A stretch of 64,000 nt of DNA, taken from the NCBI GenBank assembly GCA_942491885.1, contig CALOCQ010000010.1, forward strand, positions 1 through 64,000, written 5' to 3'. A program made the position numbers and the translations under genes. This DNA comes from CALBPI01 sp942491885. GTDB lineage: Bacteria > Pseudomonadota > Gammaproteobacteria > Steroidobacterales > Woeseiaceae. Below the pieces are notes generated by a model. It ran no database searches. It was not told where the DNA came from and saw nothing but the letters and a program-made list of their open reading frames with translations. This document shows positions 52,671-61,672 of this stretch, in pieces. Position 1 is the stretch's first letter. The number at the start of each line of letters is the position of its first letter.

Positions 52671-54314
52671 TCAGAAACCACGCTTGGCCTCGACCAGGAA
52701 TTGCAGGTTATCGACGCGCGGGTCGCGCTCCAGCGGGAATGCAATATCGATGTGAATGACGCGGTTGCTGTTGCCGCGCGTGCTGCCCAGTCGAAGGCCG
52801 AAGCCGGCGTTTGACAGCAGCCGATCGTCGCGCAGCCCGGTGGCGTCTGCGCCCCAGGTGCGACCCGCGTCTATGAATGCGGCGCCGCCGACTCGAAACA
52901 ACCTGAACGGGTACCAGTCAGTGTAGAAGCGTTGCTCGATCGTCAGCAGTGCCCGGCTTTCACCATTGCCGAATGCACGCGGATAGCCGCGCAGCCCGCT
53001 GTCGCCGCCCAGTTCGACGAGATCATCGAGATCGAGTTTGTAACCGGCGGTGCCTGACAATCGCGCATAGAACACCCGCTTCTTCGATTGGCGTCGGTAG
53101 TAGGTCGCATCGACGCTGAGCTTTGCGTTCCTCAGATCATCTGATTCGATGCGCCCATTGGCCGCGGCGCCTAATGTCAGCAGTTGGTCGCTGGGCTGGC
53201 CGTAACCGCGCTGCACGTTCGCATCAAAAAGACTGCCGTTACGATCGGCGCCCAACGATTCGGACAAATAGCCTAACGTGAGCCCGTAACGCGTGCCCAG
53301 ATAGAAATCCTCGGTGCGCACGATCTGATTCAGGTTCGAGGCAACCGCGAACCGATTCTCGATCCGTTCATAGCGCAGGTACGGGTAGCGCAGGTCACGG
53401 TCCGGCGGCACGGCGAGCAGGTCAGCCGTGTCATCCGGAACATCAAAGCGGTTGTCGGAAACAACTACGCCGGCCGTCCAGCGCGTTGTCCAGTTGTCGA
53501 CCAGACCGTTCGACCAGCCAAACCACGCGCTTGCACCGCGCTCGTCGTGGCGGAATCGTCCAACCTCATCGCCCAGCGAGAACAGCGGGTCCTCGCGGTC
53601 ATCGGTAAATACATCAAAACCACCGGACCAGGTAGTGTCAAGCGAGTAGAACGGGCGCGCAAGACGAAAACGCGCGCCCTCACCATCATCACTATCCCGA
53701 TATCTGACATCGAGGCTGACCCAGCTGCGACCAATATTGCGATCCGAAAAGGCGAACTGTGTTGATCGACGATCCTCGTCCTTTCTTCTTGAGAACGAAA
53801 TGGCGCTGCCGGTGCCGAGCAGATTATCCTCCTCGATGCCGAACTGGTAGCGTGTTTCGCCGCCGCTTCGCGACAACGAGAGCTCTGGCAGCAGTGTCCA
53901 GTTGTCACGTACGCTGACAACGATATCGGCGACGCTATTCTGGTAGCGCACGACGCGAATCGCCGCATCATAGAAGAAACTGTTTCGCCGCAGCAGCCGG
54001 GCTGATTCCTCGATCAGGTTTTCGTTCAGCGGCTCACCGCTCCTGAACAGCAGCTGGGATTTTACGACGCTATCGCGCGTGTTGATGTGCAGGCGGTTAG
54101 CGAGCCGGAAGATCGATTTGTTTTCCTTGCTGGATGTTGTGTCGAAGACGTCATTGATCTGCAACGTCACCTCGCCGATGATCGCGCCGGCGGCCTCTAG
54201 CTCGGCCAGTGTCGGGATGGGAGGGGAGGCGGCGCGCGCATCATTAAGCCCACCGAACAAAGCCAGCGCCAGCGAAAAAACTGCAATTAACAAGTGAGCC
54301 CTGTGGCCTGACAT
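52671..54314 (-). CDS. POTRA/surface-antigen outer-membrane protein (BamA/TamA-like barrel)
   Basis: 547 residues from ATG 54314; the frame from 54458 is rejected. A signal peptide (LLIAVFSLALALFGGLNDARA) is followed by one POTRA-like domain (VVKSQLLFRSGEPLNENLIE, ARLLRRNSFFYDAAIRVV) and a 16-strand Bac_surface_Ag barrel ending in FLVEAKRGF with a terminal Phe. The barrel has LGGDSGLRGYPRAFGNGESR, the conserved lid-lock-like VRGF/YP segment of Omp85 proteins. With a single POTRA it resembles short Omp85 or lipid/patatin-associated porins rather than BamA. It is divergent from the M20 lipoprotein across 118 bases. Confidence 0.82.
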   Translation of the reverse strand: MSGHRAHLLIAVFSLALALFGGLNDARAASPPIPTLAELEAAGAIIGEVTLQINDVFDTTSSKENKSIFRLANRLHINTRDSVVKSQLLFRSGEPLNENLIEESARLLRRNSFFYDAAIRVVRYQNSVADIVVSVRDNWTLLPELSLSRSGGETRYQFGIEEDNLLGTGSAISFSRRKDEDRRSTQFAFSDRNIGRSWVSLDVRYRDSDDGEGARFRLARPFYSLDTTWSGGFDVFTDDREDPLFSLGDEVGRFRHDERGASAWFGWSNGLVDNWTTRWTAGVVVSDNRFDVPDDTADLLAVPPDRDLRYPYLRYERIENRFAVASNLNQIVRTEDFYLGTRYGLTLGYLSESLGADRNGSLFDANVQRGYGQPSDQLLTLGAAANGRIESDDLRNAKLSVDATYYRRQSKKRVFYARLSGTAGYKLDLDDLVELGGDSGLRGYPRAFGNGESRALLTIEQRFYTDWYPFRLFRVGGAAFIDAGRTWGADATGLRDDRLLSNAGFGLRLGSTRGNSNRVIHIDIAFPLERDPRVDNLQFLVEAKRGF

Positions 54315-54432
54315 AGTCAGATTCCCGACATCGACTTCTTTGCATGAGCGTACGCTTCGTGAGAGGCTTTTGCCAACGCAAAAGCCAACGCCACGTCGCG
54401 CGATGGATATGCCATTTCCGGAGCGGATGTTT

Positions 54433-56019
54433 ATGAGCCGATGGATTGTCTTTATCACTCTGATCGGTCTGGCGGCCTGTCATGACGCGACGGTGCCCGC
54501 AGACCATAACGCAGTCGCCGAAACGCAACCGCAACGACCAACATTCAGCCTGACCACGAGCGAGGCGTATGACATAGCAGCGATTGGCAGTTACGCGAAT
54601 GTGCATCAGGCGATTTACGATCACATCGATGCCAGCCAGCAAGGCCACCTTGCCGCGATCCAGCGCTGGCTGCGCCAACCGTCAATCTCGGCGCAGAACG
54701 TGGGCGTGACAGAAATGGCGGAAATGCTGCGTAACGATCTCGAGGCGATCGGTTTTAGCGAAACGACGCTGGTGCCTACCAAGGGCCACCCGGGCGTTTG
54801 GGGCTACTATGACGCCGGTGCTGAAACGACGCTCGTGCTGTATATGATGTACGACGTCCAGCCCGTGAACCCGGACGACTGGCAGAGTCCGCCGTTTGAC
54901 GCCGAGCTCATCGACCACGAGCTTGGCAAGGTGTTGATGGCGCGCGGCGCGACGAATCAGAAAGGCCCGCAGCGCGCATTCCTCAATGCACTCGAATCGA
55001 TTATTGCGGTCAACGGTACACTGCCCGTCAATATCATGGTGGCGGCAGAGGGAGAAGAGGAACTCGGCTCGCCAAACTACCCGCAGATTGTCGATGCCTA
55101 TGAGGCGCGTCTAAAGACTGCCGATGCGGTGCTATTTCCATTCAATTCCCAATCGCCCGATGGCGACGTGTCTTTCTTGCTGGGCGTCAAAGGCATCATT
55201 TACTTCGAACTCATCGCCAATGGTGGCGAGTGGGGCGGGCCGGCCGTCGCGGAAATTCACGGCTCCTACAAGGCGATCGTTGACTCGCCGGTATGGCAGC
55301 TTGTGCAGGCGCTGGCGTCGTTGACAACGCCCGATGGCAACACGATCCGTGTGCCGGGGTACTACGACGGTGTCCGTCCGCCGAGCGACGAAGAGTCGCG
55401 GCTGATCAATGCGAGTGTCGAGGATCGCAATGATCGACAAATGCAGGAATCATTCGGTGTCAGTCGATGGATTGACGGCAAGACCGGTACCGACGCGGTC
55501 GTCGAGTTGCTGTTCCAACCGACATTGAATATCGATGGTATTTACGGCGGCTACACCGGCGAGGGCACGAAGACGATCCTGCCGCACCGCGCGGTCGCAA
55601 AAGTGGATTCGCGGCTGCCACCGGGCCTCGACCCGGACGTGTCACTGGCGAAGATCCGGGCGCATCTCGACGATGAGGGTTTTTCGGACGTAGTGATGCG
55701 TAAAATGTCGGCCTACCCCGCCGCGCAAACTTCGATCGAGGCGCCCGCGGTTAAGGCCGCCGTTTCGGTGTTTTCGAAATACGCCGGCAACGTTCGCATC
55801 CAGCCGCGCATCGCCGGCAGCGCGCCGTTTTATCAATTCACCGATCGCCTGGGCCTGCCTATGGTGCCGGCGGGACTGGGTTTCGGTACCGGCGCACATG
55901 CGCCCAACGAAATCATGTTGATCTATCCGGCTGACGGCGTCGCTGCGGCGGGACTGGCGGAGATCGAAAAAGGCTATGTCGATTTCGTGTTTGCGCTGGC
56001 CGGTGACCAGGCGCGCTGA
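54433..56019 (+). CDS. M20-family peptidase-like lipoprotein with altered metal site
   Basis: 528 residues from ATG 54433 (ATG 54427 also possible; GGAG upstream). The lipobox LIGLAAC predicts an envelope lipoprotein. The M20 dipeptidase fold is evident in VLYMMYDVQPVNPDDWQSPP, MARGATNQKGPQRAFLNALE, AAEGEEELGSPN and GTGAHAPNEIMLIYP. In active M20 enzymes these read GHxDVQP, GRGAxDxKG, EGEEExG and H near the end. Here the first His is Met, the bridging Asp is Asn and the third-site Asp region (DAVLFPFNSQ) is changed, while the Glu pair and last His remain. It may bind a different metal set or have lost peptidase activity. Confidence 0.85.
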   Translation: MSRWIVFITLIGLAACHDATVPADHNAVAETQPQRPTFSLTTSEAYDIAAIGSYANVHQAIYDHIDASQQGHLAAIQRWLRQPSISAQNVGVTEMAEMLRNDLEAIGFSETTLVPTKGHPGVWGYYDAGAETTLVLYMMYDVQPVNPDDWQSPPFDAELIDHELGKVLMARGATNQKGPQRAFLNALESIIAVNGTLPVNIMVAAEGEEELGSPNYPQIVDAYEARLKTADAVLFPFNSQSPDGDVSFLLGVKGIIYFELIANGGEWGGPAVAEIHGSYKAIVDSPVWQLVQALASLTTPDGNTIRVPGYYDGVRPPSDEESRLINASVEDRNDRQMQESFGVSRWIDGKTGTDAVVELLFQPTLNIDGIYGGYTGEGTKTILPHRAVAKVDSRLPPGLDPDVSLAKIRAHLDDEGFSDVVMRKMSAYPAAQTSIEAPAVKAAVSVFSKYAGNVRIQPRIAGSAPFYQFTDRLGLPMVPAGLGFGTGAHAPNEIMLIYPADGVAAAGLAEIEKGYVDFVFALAGDQAR

Positions 56020-56027
56020 GGCGTGGG

Positions 56028-56630
56028 CTAGTTAGGGTTGCCTGTGGCAGCGCGTAGTTCACCGAGCACCGCGAGTACGTCTGCGCGACTGTGATTTTCG
56101 CGCCAACGGACGTAGGGCCGGCGGGAATCGCCTGCCGCGTGCAGCGTTACGTCATTGGCCGCATAGATCATGCGAATCTGATCGGGCGTTACGGCGAAGT
56201 AGCCGCTAAGCGCTCCTGCGACGGGCCGACGGAAAGGCGACTCACTCAGGCCGACGCCCCGCGCATGCCATGCGCTTGCGCTAAGTTGCATGGGCTCGCC
56301 GTCAACGAGTACGACCAGATCTGCGAATGCAGCGCTTTCGTCTTGTCCTTTCGCATCAGCCATCGTGCTCCAGATGCCCAGCCACAAGTAATATTGATGG
56401 TTGCCCATACGATTGACCATCAGCGGTGCAACCTGCAGGTAATCGCGCGCATAGGCGGCACGGCCGGGTTCACTGCGAAAAAATACGTCCGGCGAGCTGA
56501 TTGTCATGTAGCTGGCACCGGTGAATTCATCCAGATTCTGATTCGCGCCCGTGCGGACCGACGAGCAACCAATGAGTGCAAGCGTGCCGATAAGGCAGGT
56601 CAGATATCTCAGGCAGGCAGGTCGAATCAC
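56028..56630 (-). CDS. Lipoprotein of unknown function, end of the multiheme operon
   Basis: 200 residues. The signal peptide ends in TLALIGCSS, a lipobox with Cys22, so it should be an outer- or inner-membrane lipoprotein. The mature part is mixed alpha/beta (VFFRSEPGRAAYARDYLQVA, HQYYLWLGIWSTMAD, LVVLVDGEPMQLSASAWHAR) with no domain I recognise and no heme motif. It starts 10 bases after the barrel gene stop, so it is the last gene of the six-gene operon and may assist assembly or anchoring of the barrel. Confidence 0.75.
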   Translation of the reverse strand: MIRPACLRYLTCLIGTLALIGCSSVRTGANQNLDEFTGASYMTISSPDVFFRSEPGRAAYARDYLQVAPLMVNRMGNHQYYLWLGIWSTMADAKGQDESAAFADLVVLVDGEPMQLSASAWHARGVGLSESPFRRPVAGALSGYFAVTPDQIRMIYAANDVTLHAAGDSRRPYVRWRENHSRADVLAVLGELRAATGNPN

Positions 56631-56640
56631 GGCGAAAATC

Positions 56641-58740
56641 CTAGTAGATGAGCTGATAGCCGAGCATGACGTAGTTCGAGTCGCGGTCGATGTCTCCGCT
56701 GGCCGTCGTGCGGCTGGCTATCTGCCGGCCTGCCTCGAATTCGACGCGTACATTGCGACCGCTGCGCCACAATGCGCGCAGGCCTGGCGTGAATATCCAC
56801 TCATCGCTCTGGTCCGATTTGATTTGTCGATAGTCGACACGTAAGCGGGGACTCAGGAAAAAACTGCGCCGCAGTGGCCAACGGTTATTCAGGTTCAGCG
56901 TATAGACGCGTGTCGTTGACGAGTCCGCATAACGCACCCCACTTACATAGATGTCGCCTTGCTTGAACAGGCTGCTCGCGACGAGGCTGGTGGAAAAATA
57001 CTGATAGCTGTTTTCTGCCTGGCCCGGCACACCGCCGGAATCCGGCGTGGCTGCGATGTCGGTATTGGTTGCGTTCATATTCAATTGCAAACGCGGCGTT
57101 AACGGGCTGGACACGCCTACCGTCATTGTCGTTGCTTCCGGCGCGCGATCCAGTGCGAGTTGGCGTAGCTCTTCCTCAGTAAACAGCACCGCAAGCTCGT
57201 CGAACGAATCGACCTGTTGCCCCATCATTGCATTGCCAATACTCAGGAACTGGCTGCGTCTTCGGTCGACAATACCGCTTATCGTCAGCCCGGAATTTGA
57301 TCGCCATGCGCCTTGCACGAACAGCCCACCCATCTCCTGGAATGCAGTGTCATAGTCCATCTGACCCCAGAGGCTAAGTGACTCGGAAAAATATCTTAGC
57401 TCGGTGCCGACGACCTGCCGGTCAACCATGCCGTCGATCGTTTGCTGTAGTGCGAATACACCGACGTTAACGCGTTCGTCGAGCAGGTCCCGATTGGCAC
57501 TGATGCCGTAAAATACCCGCGAGTTGTCTGCGCCGCGGGTAGCCGAATACACGGGGCGACCAGCCACCGCATCGAGTTCCCAGCGATCGCCTAATCGATA
57601 GTCGACGTTGATGCCATCGAAGCGGCCGAGTACGCCGCCCGAGTTGCGCGACTGTCGACCAATCCGGGTGCCCAGGCCGGTGGCGCTGTCGCGCAGGTCG
57701 GCGTAGGCATATGACAGGCGAAGGTCGTTGGCGCTGGTTTGCGATTGGTCGAGCAGATCGTGGCGGTAGCCTGCGGTGATGCGGCTCGAAAAATCAAAGC
57801 GCTCACCGCGGCGTCTGGCGTCGACGCTGATGTCGGAGAACACCGCCGATTGACTGACGATTGCGTCGTTGTCAGCGAATTGGTTCTCGTCGCGCCGATA
57901 GCGCTGCGCAAGGAAACTGGCGATTTGCCAGTCGCCACCGCTAGCCACCGTACCGCCACTGTTTGTCGTTGCCGTTGCCGGTGCCGCCCCGTTGGTGTGA
58001 GCCGCGATTAACGCTGCGAGTCGTTGTTCCACGCGCGCCGCCGCGTCATGTGCGGGGTAGTTGGCGAGGAATCGTTCGTATTCGGCCTTGGCATGCGCGA
58101 CCTGGTTGTTTTTCTGACGTGCCAGTCCAAGATATTCCTGAGCCTGCGGGTGATGCGTTGTCTCCGGTTGCTGCAGCACCTTGGTGAAAATCTGGATCGC
58201 GACCGACAGCTGGCCGGCCATCATTGCGTTGCGGCCATCGGCCATTAATGAGGCCAGCGCGTCGTCGTCCAGTGTTCTGGTACTGGCCTGCTTGATGGCG
58301 GGCGGCGCAGCGGGTTGGACAACAGCGGGCAGGGTATCGGACGACGACGCTTTCGCCTGTGCGATCCAGGCTCCGGGGTAGTCCTGGCGGACCGCCTCGA
58401 GGGCATCATTCGCCTCGGCGAGCGATCCGAAGACGCCGAGCTGTACCCGATACCAGGTGCGCCCGTCGAGCCGGGTTGTCTCGATCATCACCCGTTTGCC
58501 ATCGACAGCAGGACTGATGAGAAGGTCGGCCTGCGTCGGTATGCGTTGCATCGAGGCGAGATTGATGACGTAGCGACGCGCGCCCGGTGTTGATCGCTTG
58601 ACCAGCCGGGTTACGCGCGGTGGCCCATCGGGTTGGTGTTCCTGCACCAGTGGCGCACCGTCGGCCAAAGCGAGCTGTATCGGCAGCACACAGCACATCA
58701 GAATGACCGTGCTGGTATGTGGTCGTCGTGGCGCTCGCAT
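56641..58740 (-). CDS. Outer-membrane protein with SPOR, TPR and beta-barrel domains
   Basis: 699 residues from ATG 58740, four bases after the 16-heme gene; the upstream extension is antisense to no real signal and is rejected. A signal peptide (TVILMCCVLPIQLALA) precedes a SPOR-like domain at about 55-127 (RTWYRVQLGVFGSLAEANDA), then TPR-like helices at about 158-245 (NAMMAGQLSVAIQIFTKVLQ, QEYLGLARQKNNQ). From about 270 alternating hydrophobic strands run to the terminal GYQLIY, as in large outer-membrane barrels of 18-26 strands. Placement after two multiheme cytochromes suggests a porin-like sheath for electron transfer; the TPR-barrel order also recalls polysaccharide export porins. Confidence 0.82.
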   Translation of the reverse strand: MRAPRRPHTSTVILMCCVLPIQLALADGAPLVQEHQPDGPPRVTRLVKRSTPGARRYVINLASMQRIPTQADLLISPAVDGKRVMIETTRLDGRTWYRVQLGVFGSLAEANDALEAVRQDYPGAWIAQAKASSSDTLPAVVQPAAPPAIKQASTRTLDDDALASLMADGRNAMMAGQLSVAIQIFTKVLQQPETTHHPQAQEYLGLARQKNNQVAHAKAEYERFLANYPAHDAAARVEQRLAALIAAHTNGAAPATATTNSGGTVASGGDWQIASFLAQRYRRDENQFADNDAIVSQSAVFSDISVDARRRGERFDFSSRITAGYRHDLLDQSQTSANDLRLSYAYADLRDSATGLGTRIGRQSRNSGGVLGRFDGINVDYRLGDRWELDAVAGRPVYSATRGADNSRVFYGISANRDLLDERVNVGVFALQQTIDGMVDRQVVGTELRYFSESLSLWGQMDYDTAFQEMGGLFVQGAWRSNSGLTISGIVDRRRSQFLSIGNAMMGQQVDSFDELAVLFTEEELRQLALDRAPEATTMTVGVSSPLTPRLQLNMNATNTDIAATPDSGGVPGQAENSYQYFSTSLVASSLFKQGDIYVSGVRYADSSTTRVYTLNLNNRWPLRRSFFLSPRLRVDYRQIKSDQSDEWIFTPGLRALWRSGRNVRVEFEAGRQIASRTTASGDIDRDSNYVMLGYQLIY

Positions 58741-58744
58741 CGTG

Positions 58745-60091
58745 CTAGAACTCCCCACTTGAAATGCGGTGCTCGGGTCCCGGGCGATTTTCCTTGATCG
58801 TGGTCTCCGTGCTGTCGTTATAGATGTGGCACGAGCCTGAGCAATCCTGCAGTTCGCCAAGCGTGTAGCGTACATCCGGATTTTCATATTTTTTGTGCGG
58901 GCCAGGCTCAAAATCGTTTGCGTGGCAGCCGGCACAGTTGGGCTGGTAGGCGGGTGCACGCCAATTGATGATGGCATTGTTGGCGCTGTGGCAATCGGTG
59001 CAGGCAAGATTGCCGCGATGATCCAGCGGCTCATATCCGAGCGCGAGGTGGCGATAGGTATGAGGTACCCACGCGGTCGTCAGGTGGCAGTCGTTGCACT
59101 CCTGCATCGTGATGAAATGGTCCGGCGTCTTCGGTGTCGCCGAGCTGCCATCGTGGCAGGACGTACATGACCCCAGGACCTGCGTGTGATCGACACGCGT
59201 TGCCGGCGTCCATGTCACCGGGCTATGGCAGTCCTCGCACACATCGGTCGTCAGGATGTGCATCGGGCTCTTGCCGGTGGCATCGCGACCGTTATGGCAG
59301 CTCACGCAGTTGCCGGTGACGTTGGTGTGATCGAAGGTCGCCGGTAGCCAGGCAACCGTTGTATGACAATCGTCGCAGTTGTCGCCGCTGGCGATGTGGG
59401 TCGGATGTTTGCCGGTGGCGTCGCTGCCATTGTGGCAGGAGACGCAACTGCCGAGCACCTGCATGTGATCCATTGCGATGGCCGGTTCCCAGAATGCGTT
59501 GCTATGGCAGTCCTCGCACACATCGGTCGTCAGGATGTGCATCGGGCTCTTGCCGGTGGCATCGCGACCGTTATGGCAGCTCACGCAGTTGCCGGTGACG
59601 TTGGTGTGATCGAAGCGTGCGGGCTCCCATGCCGTTGAGGAATGGCAGTCGTCGCATTGATCGCTTGATTGAATATGTGTCGGCGTCTTGCCCGTTGCGT
59701 TGATGCCGTTATGACATGAGCCGCAACTGCCCATCACCGCGGTATGGTCCATGTATGGAATCGCGTTCCAGCTGGATGTCGTATGGCAGTCGGCGCACTG
59801 CTGTGTTGTCGCTACATGATTCGGTGGTTTCATGGACGCGACGATGCGTGCGTTGGGTCCGTGGCATGACGCACAGTCCGGGCTGGTCGCGGCGAACGTA
59901 CCGCCTGTGTGGCAGCCCTGGCAGGTAACCGTGGAATGCGCGCCGTCAAGCGGGAAGCCGGTGCTGAAGTGATCGAAGCGCTCCTGGGCGAGCGAGTTTG
60001 TGTTGATGGCAGACAGCAGGATCAGTGCCAGCAGCGCAAGCCAGCGCGGCATGGCCTGACGGGCCTTCAGGTTTCGTGATTTGCAGATCAT
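58745..60091 (-). CDS. Multiheme c-type cytochrome, 15 CxxCH motifs plus one CxxxCH
   Basis: 448 residues from ATG 60091, overlapping the 21-heme gene stop by four bases (ATGA); ATG 60052 (MPRWLALL) is an alternative. Signal peptide LALLALILLSAINTNSLAQ. Motifs in order include CQGCH, CASCH, CADCH, CGSCH, then repeated CDDCH, CVSCH, CEDCH pairs, CTSCH, CNDCH, CTDCH, CAGCH, and last CSGSCH with three residues between the cysteines. Distal His candidates accompany each unit (DHTNV, MHIL). The core is a 46-residue repeat with CHNGxxATGK; two units are identical at DNA level. Exported to the periplasm or surface as an electron carrier. Confidence 0.93.
   Translation of the reverse strand: MICKSRNLKARQAMPRWLALLALILLSAINTNSLAQERFDHFSTGFPLDGAHSTVTCQGCHTGGTFAATSPDCASCHGPNARIVASMKPPNHVATTQQCADCHTTSSWNAIPYMDHTAVMGSCGSCHNGINATGKTPTHIQSSDQCDDCHSSTAWEPARFDHTNVTGNCVSCHNGRDATGKSPMHILTTDVCEDCHSNAFWEPAIAMDHMQVLGSCVSCHNGSDATGKHPTHIASGDNCDDCHTTVAWLPATFDHTNVTGNCVSCHNGRDATGKSPMHILTTDVCEDCHSPVTWTPATRVDHTQVLGSCTSCHDGSSATPKTPDHFITMQECNDCHLTTAWVPHTYRHLALGYEPLDHRGNLACTDCHSANNAIINWRAPAYQPNCAGCHANDFEPGPHKKYENPDVRYTLGELQDCSGSCHIYNDSTETTIKENRPGPEHRISSGEF
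59222..59336. repeat. 115-base direct repeat inside the 16-heme gene, copy 1
   Basis: These 115 bases are identical to 59501-59615. The distance between copies is 279 bases, exactly 93 codons, so the reading frame is kept and two heme units (coding CVSCH and CEDCH) are the same. Identity at every third position implies a very recent duplication or gene conversion. Confidence 0.9.
59501..59615. repeat. 115-base direct repeat inside the 16-heme gene, copy 2
   Basis: Identical partner of 59222-59336. Flanking bases differ on both sides, which sets the limits. The repeat is a likely slippage or recombination site that could vary heme number between strains. Confidence 0.9.
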
Positions 60092-61653
60092 CGTATCGCC
60101 CTGACGTCGCGGAAGGAATCGGCAGAATGGCAGCGGGCGCAATCTTCGCCGAACTCCCCATCGTGTACGTCGTCGGCGCGATGACAGCTTCCGCAGGATT
60201 GCGAGCCGCCTTTCATCGCGGTGAGAGACTGGCGGTGACAACTGTTGCAGCTCACCTCGGCGTGCGCGCCGGAAAGTGCGAAATCGCTTTGACGGTTATG
60301 ATCAAAGCGCCAATTTTCCCAGTCGACCGGCGTGTGGCAGGTCGCGCAGTCCGGCGTAAAGCGATTGTCGTGCGGATCTTCGTCGGCATGACAATCGACG
60401 CAGGCGCTTGGTGCATCAAGAAAAGCCTGAGTTTCGTGACAGGACTGGCATTCAACTTCGGCATGGTTGCCCAGTAACGGAAATGCCGTGAAGTCATGAT
60501 CGAACAGGACCTGATCGAGCCAGCCAATCTCGTTATGGCAGGTCTGGCAGTCCTCGCCTTCCTGACCCTTGTGAACGTCGTCTGCCGCGTGGCAGCTGTA
60601 ACAATCCTCGGCCAGGGCAACTTCGAATACCGGTTCGACGTGACAGGACTCACACGTTGCGTCGCGGTGCGCGCCGGCGAGTATGAATCCGGTGTCAGTG
60701 GCATGATCGAAGGTTGTCGACTCCCATTCCTCATCGCTGTGACAGGTTTCGCAGTTGGGCCCGAAGTGGCGGTCGTGCGCGTCGTCCTGCTCGTGACAGG
60801 AAACGCAGGTTCGCTCGAGTCGGTCAGAAAAAGGATCGTCGCTGTGGCAGCTGGTGCAGTTGAGATCGGCATGGCCACCCGTCAATCCGAACAGCGTGTC
60901 GCGATTGTGATCGAAGGTGGTGTCCGTCCAATCAACTGTGTTGTGGCAACGGTCGCACTGGTCACCACTGCGCCCGTCATGCGCATCATCTTCCTTGTGG
61001 CAACCCACGCAGGTGGTCGGCGCATTCTGGAATGTCGAGTCGGCGTGACAATCGAGACAGCCTGTACTCGCGTGGGCGCCTAGCAACGGGTAGTCGGTCA
61101 GGTCGTGGTCGAACTCTGCATCAAGCCAGGACTCGACGGTGTGGCAATCCTGGCAGCTTTCGCCCAGAAACGTTTCATGTGCATCGTCCGCTTGATGGCA
61201 ATCGATACACTGTCCCGGCGCCTCACGGTACAGGGTATTTTCGACATGGCAGCTTTCGCACTGCACATCGGCGTGTTTGCCAAGCAATTCGAAATCGGTG
61301 AAACGGTGATCGAATGTAGCCTCATCAAATTTCACTATCGTTGCGTCGCGGCCTTCGTGGTCAGTATGACAGCTGGCGCATGTCATGCTGCTCGCAGACG
61401 GATCCCTGCCGTGAAAGCCTGTCGAGCTGTCAAGGTCTGCACCAACGTCTTCATGGCACACGACACACAGTTTTTGCTGGGCGCCACGATCAAATTTCTG
61501 GTGGCAGGAGCTGCACTCCGACTCGACCTCCGCATGGCCTTCGATGACTTTACCGGGCATAACCAGCGACTCCAGCGTGCCGGCTCGTGCGTCGCTTGTT
61601 GTCATCAGTAAAACGGTCATTACAAGTCCAAAAGTGATCCTGATCGATGTCAT
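60088..61653 (-). CDS. Multiheme c-type cytochrome with 21 CxxCH motifs
   Basis: 521 residues with signal peptide (ITFGLVMTVLLMTTSDARA). The mature start LESLVMPGKVIEGHAEVESE then CSSCH is a known opening for cytochrome c3/c7-like chains. I count 21 CxxCH sites, from CSSCH and CVVCH to CGSCH and CARCH, with no truncated motif. A unit of about 45-50 residues repeats: FDHD...FPLLGxHAxxxCxxCH, then CVDCHxxDDxHDxxFGxxCxxCH, supplying extra His ligands. That gives about one heme per 24 residues, a long wire-like chain. It lies 19 bases after the membrane cytochrome gene and is the natural periplasmic partner. Confidence 0.94.
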   Translation of the reverse strand: MTSIRITFGLVMTVLLMTTSDARAGTLESLVMPGKVIEGHAEVESECSSCHQKFDRGAQQKLCVVCHEDVGADLDSSTGFHGRDPSASSMTCASCHTDHEGRDATIVKFDEATFDHRFTDFELLGKHADVQCESCHVENTLYREAPGQCIDCHQADDAHETFLGESCQDCHTVESWLDAEFDHDLTDYPLLGAHASTGCLDCHADSTFQNAPTTCVGCHKEDDAHDGRSGDQCDRCHNTVDWTDTTFDHNRDTLFGLTGGHADLNCTSCHSDDPFSDRLERTCVSCHEQDDAHDRHFGPNCETCHSDEEWESTTFDHATDTGFILAGAHRDATCESCHVEPVFEVALAEDCYSCHAADDVHKGQEGEDCQTCHNEIGWLDQVLFDHDFTAFPLLGNHAEVECQSCHETQAFLDAPSACVDCHADEDPHDNRFTPDCATCHTPVDWENWRFDHNRQSDFALSGAHAEVSCNSCHRQSLTAMKGGSQSCGSCHRADDVHDGEFGEDCARCHSADSFRDVRAIR

Positions 61654-61672
61654 GAAGCGTGCTTATGAATGC

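Noticed and set aside
58741..59034. N-terminal extension of the SPOR-barrel protein
   Set aside because: It lies within the 16-heme gene in another frame; a signal peptide begins right after ATG 58740.
59222..59615. CRISPR-like regularly spaced repeats
   Set aside because: The repeats are 115 bases, occur twice and are in-frame heme units of a cytochrome gene, not short repeats with unique spacers.
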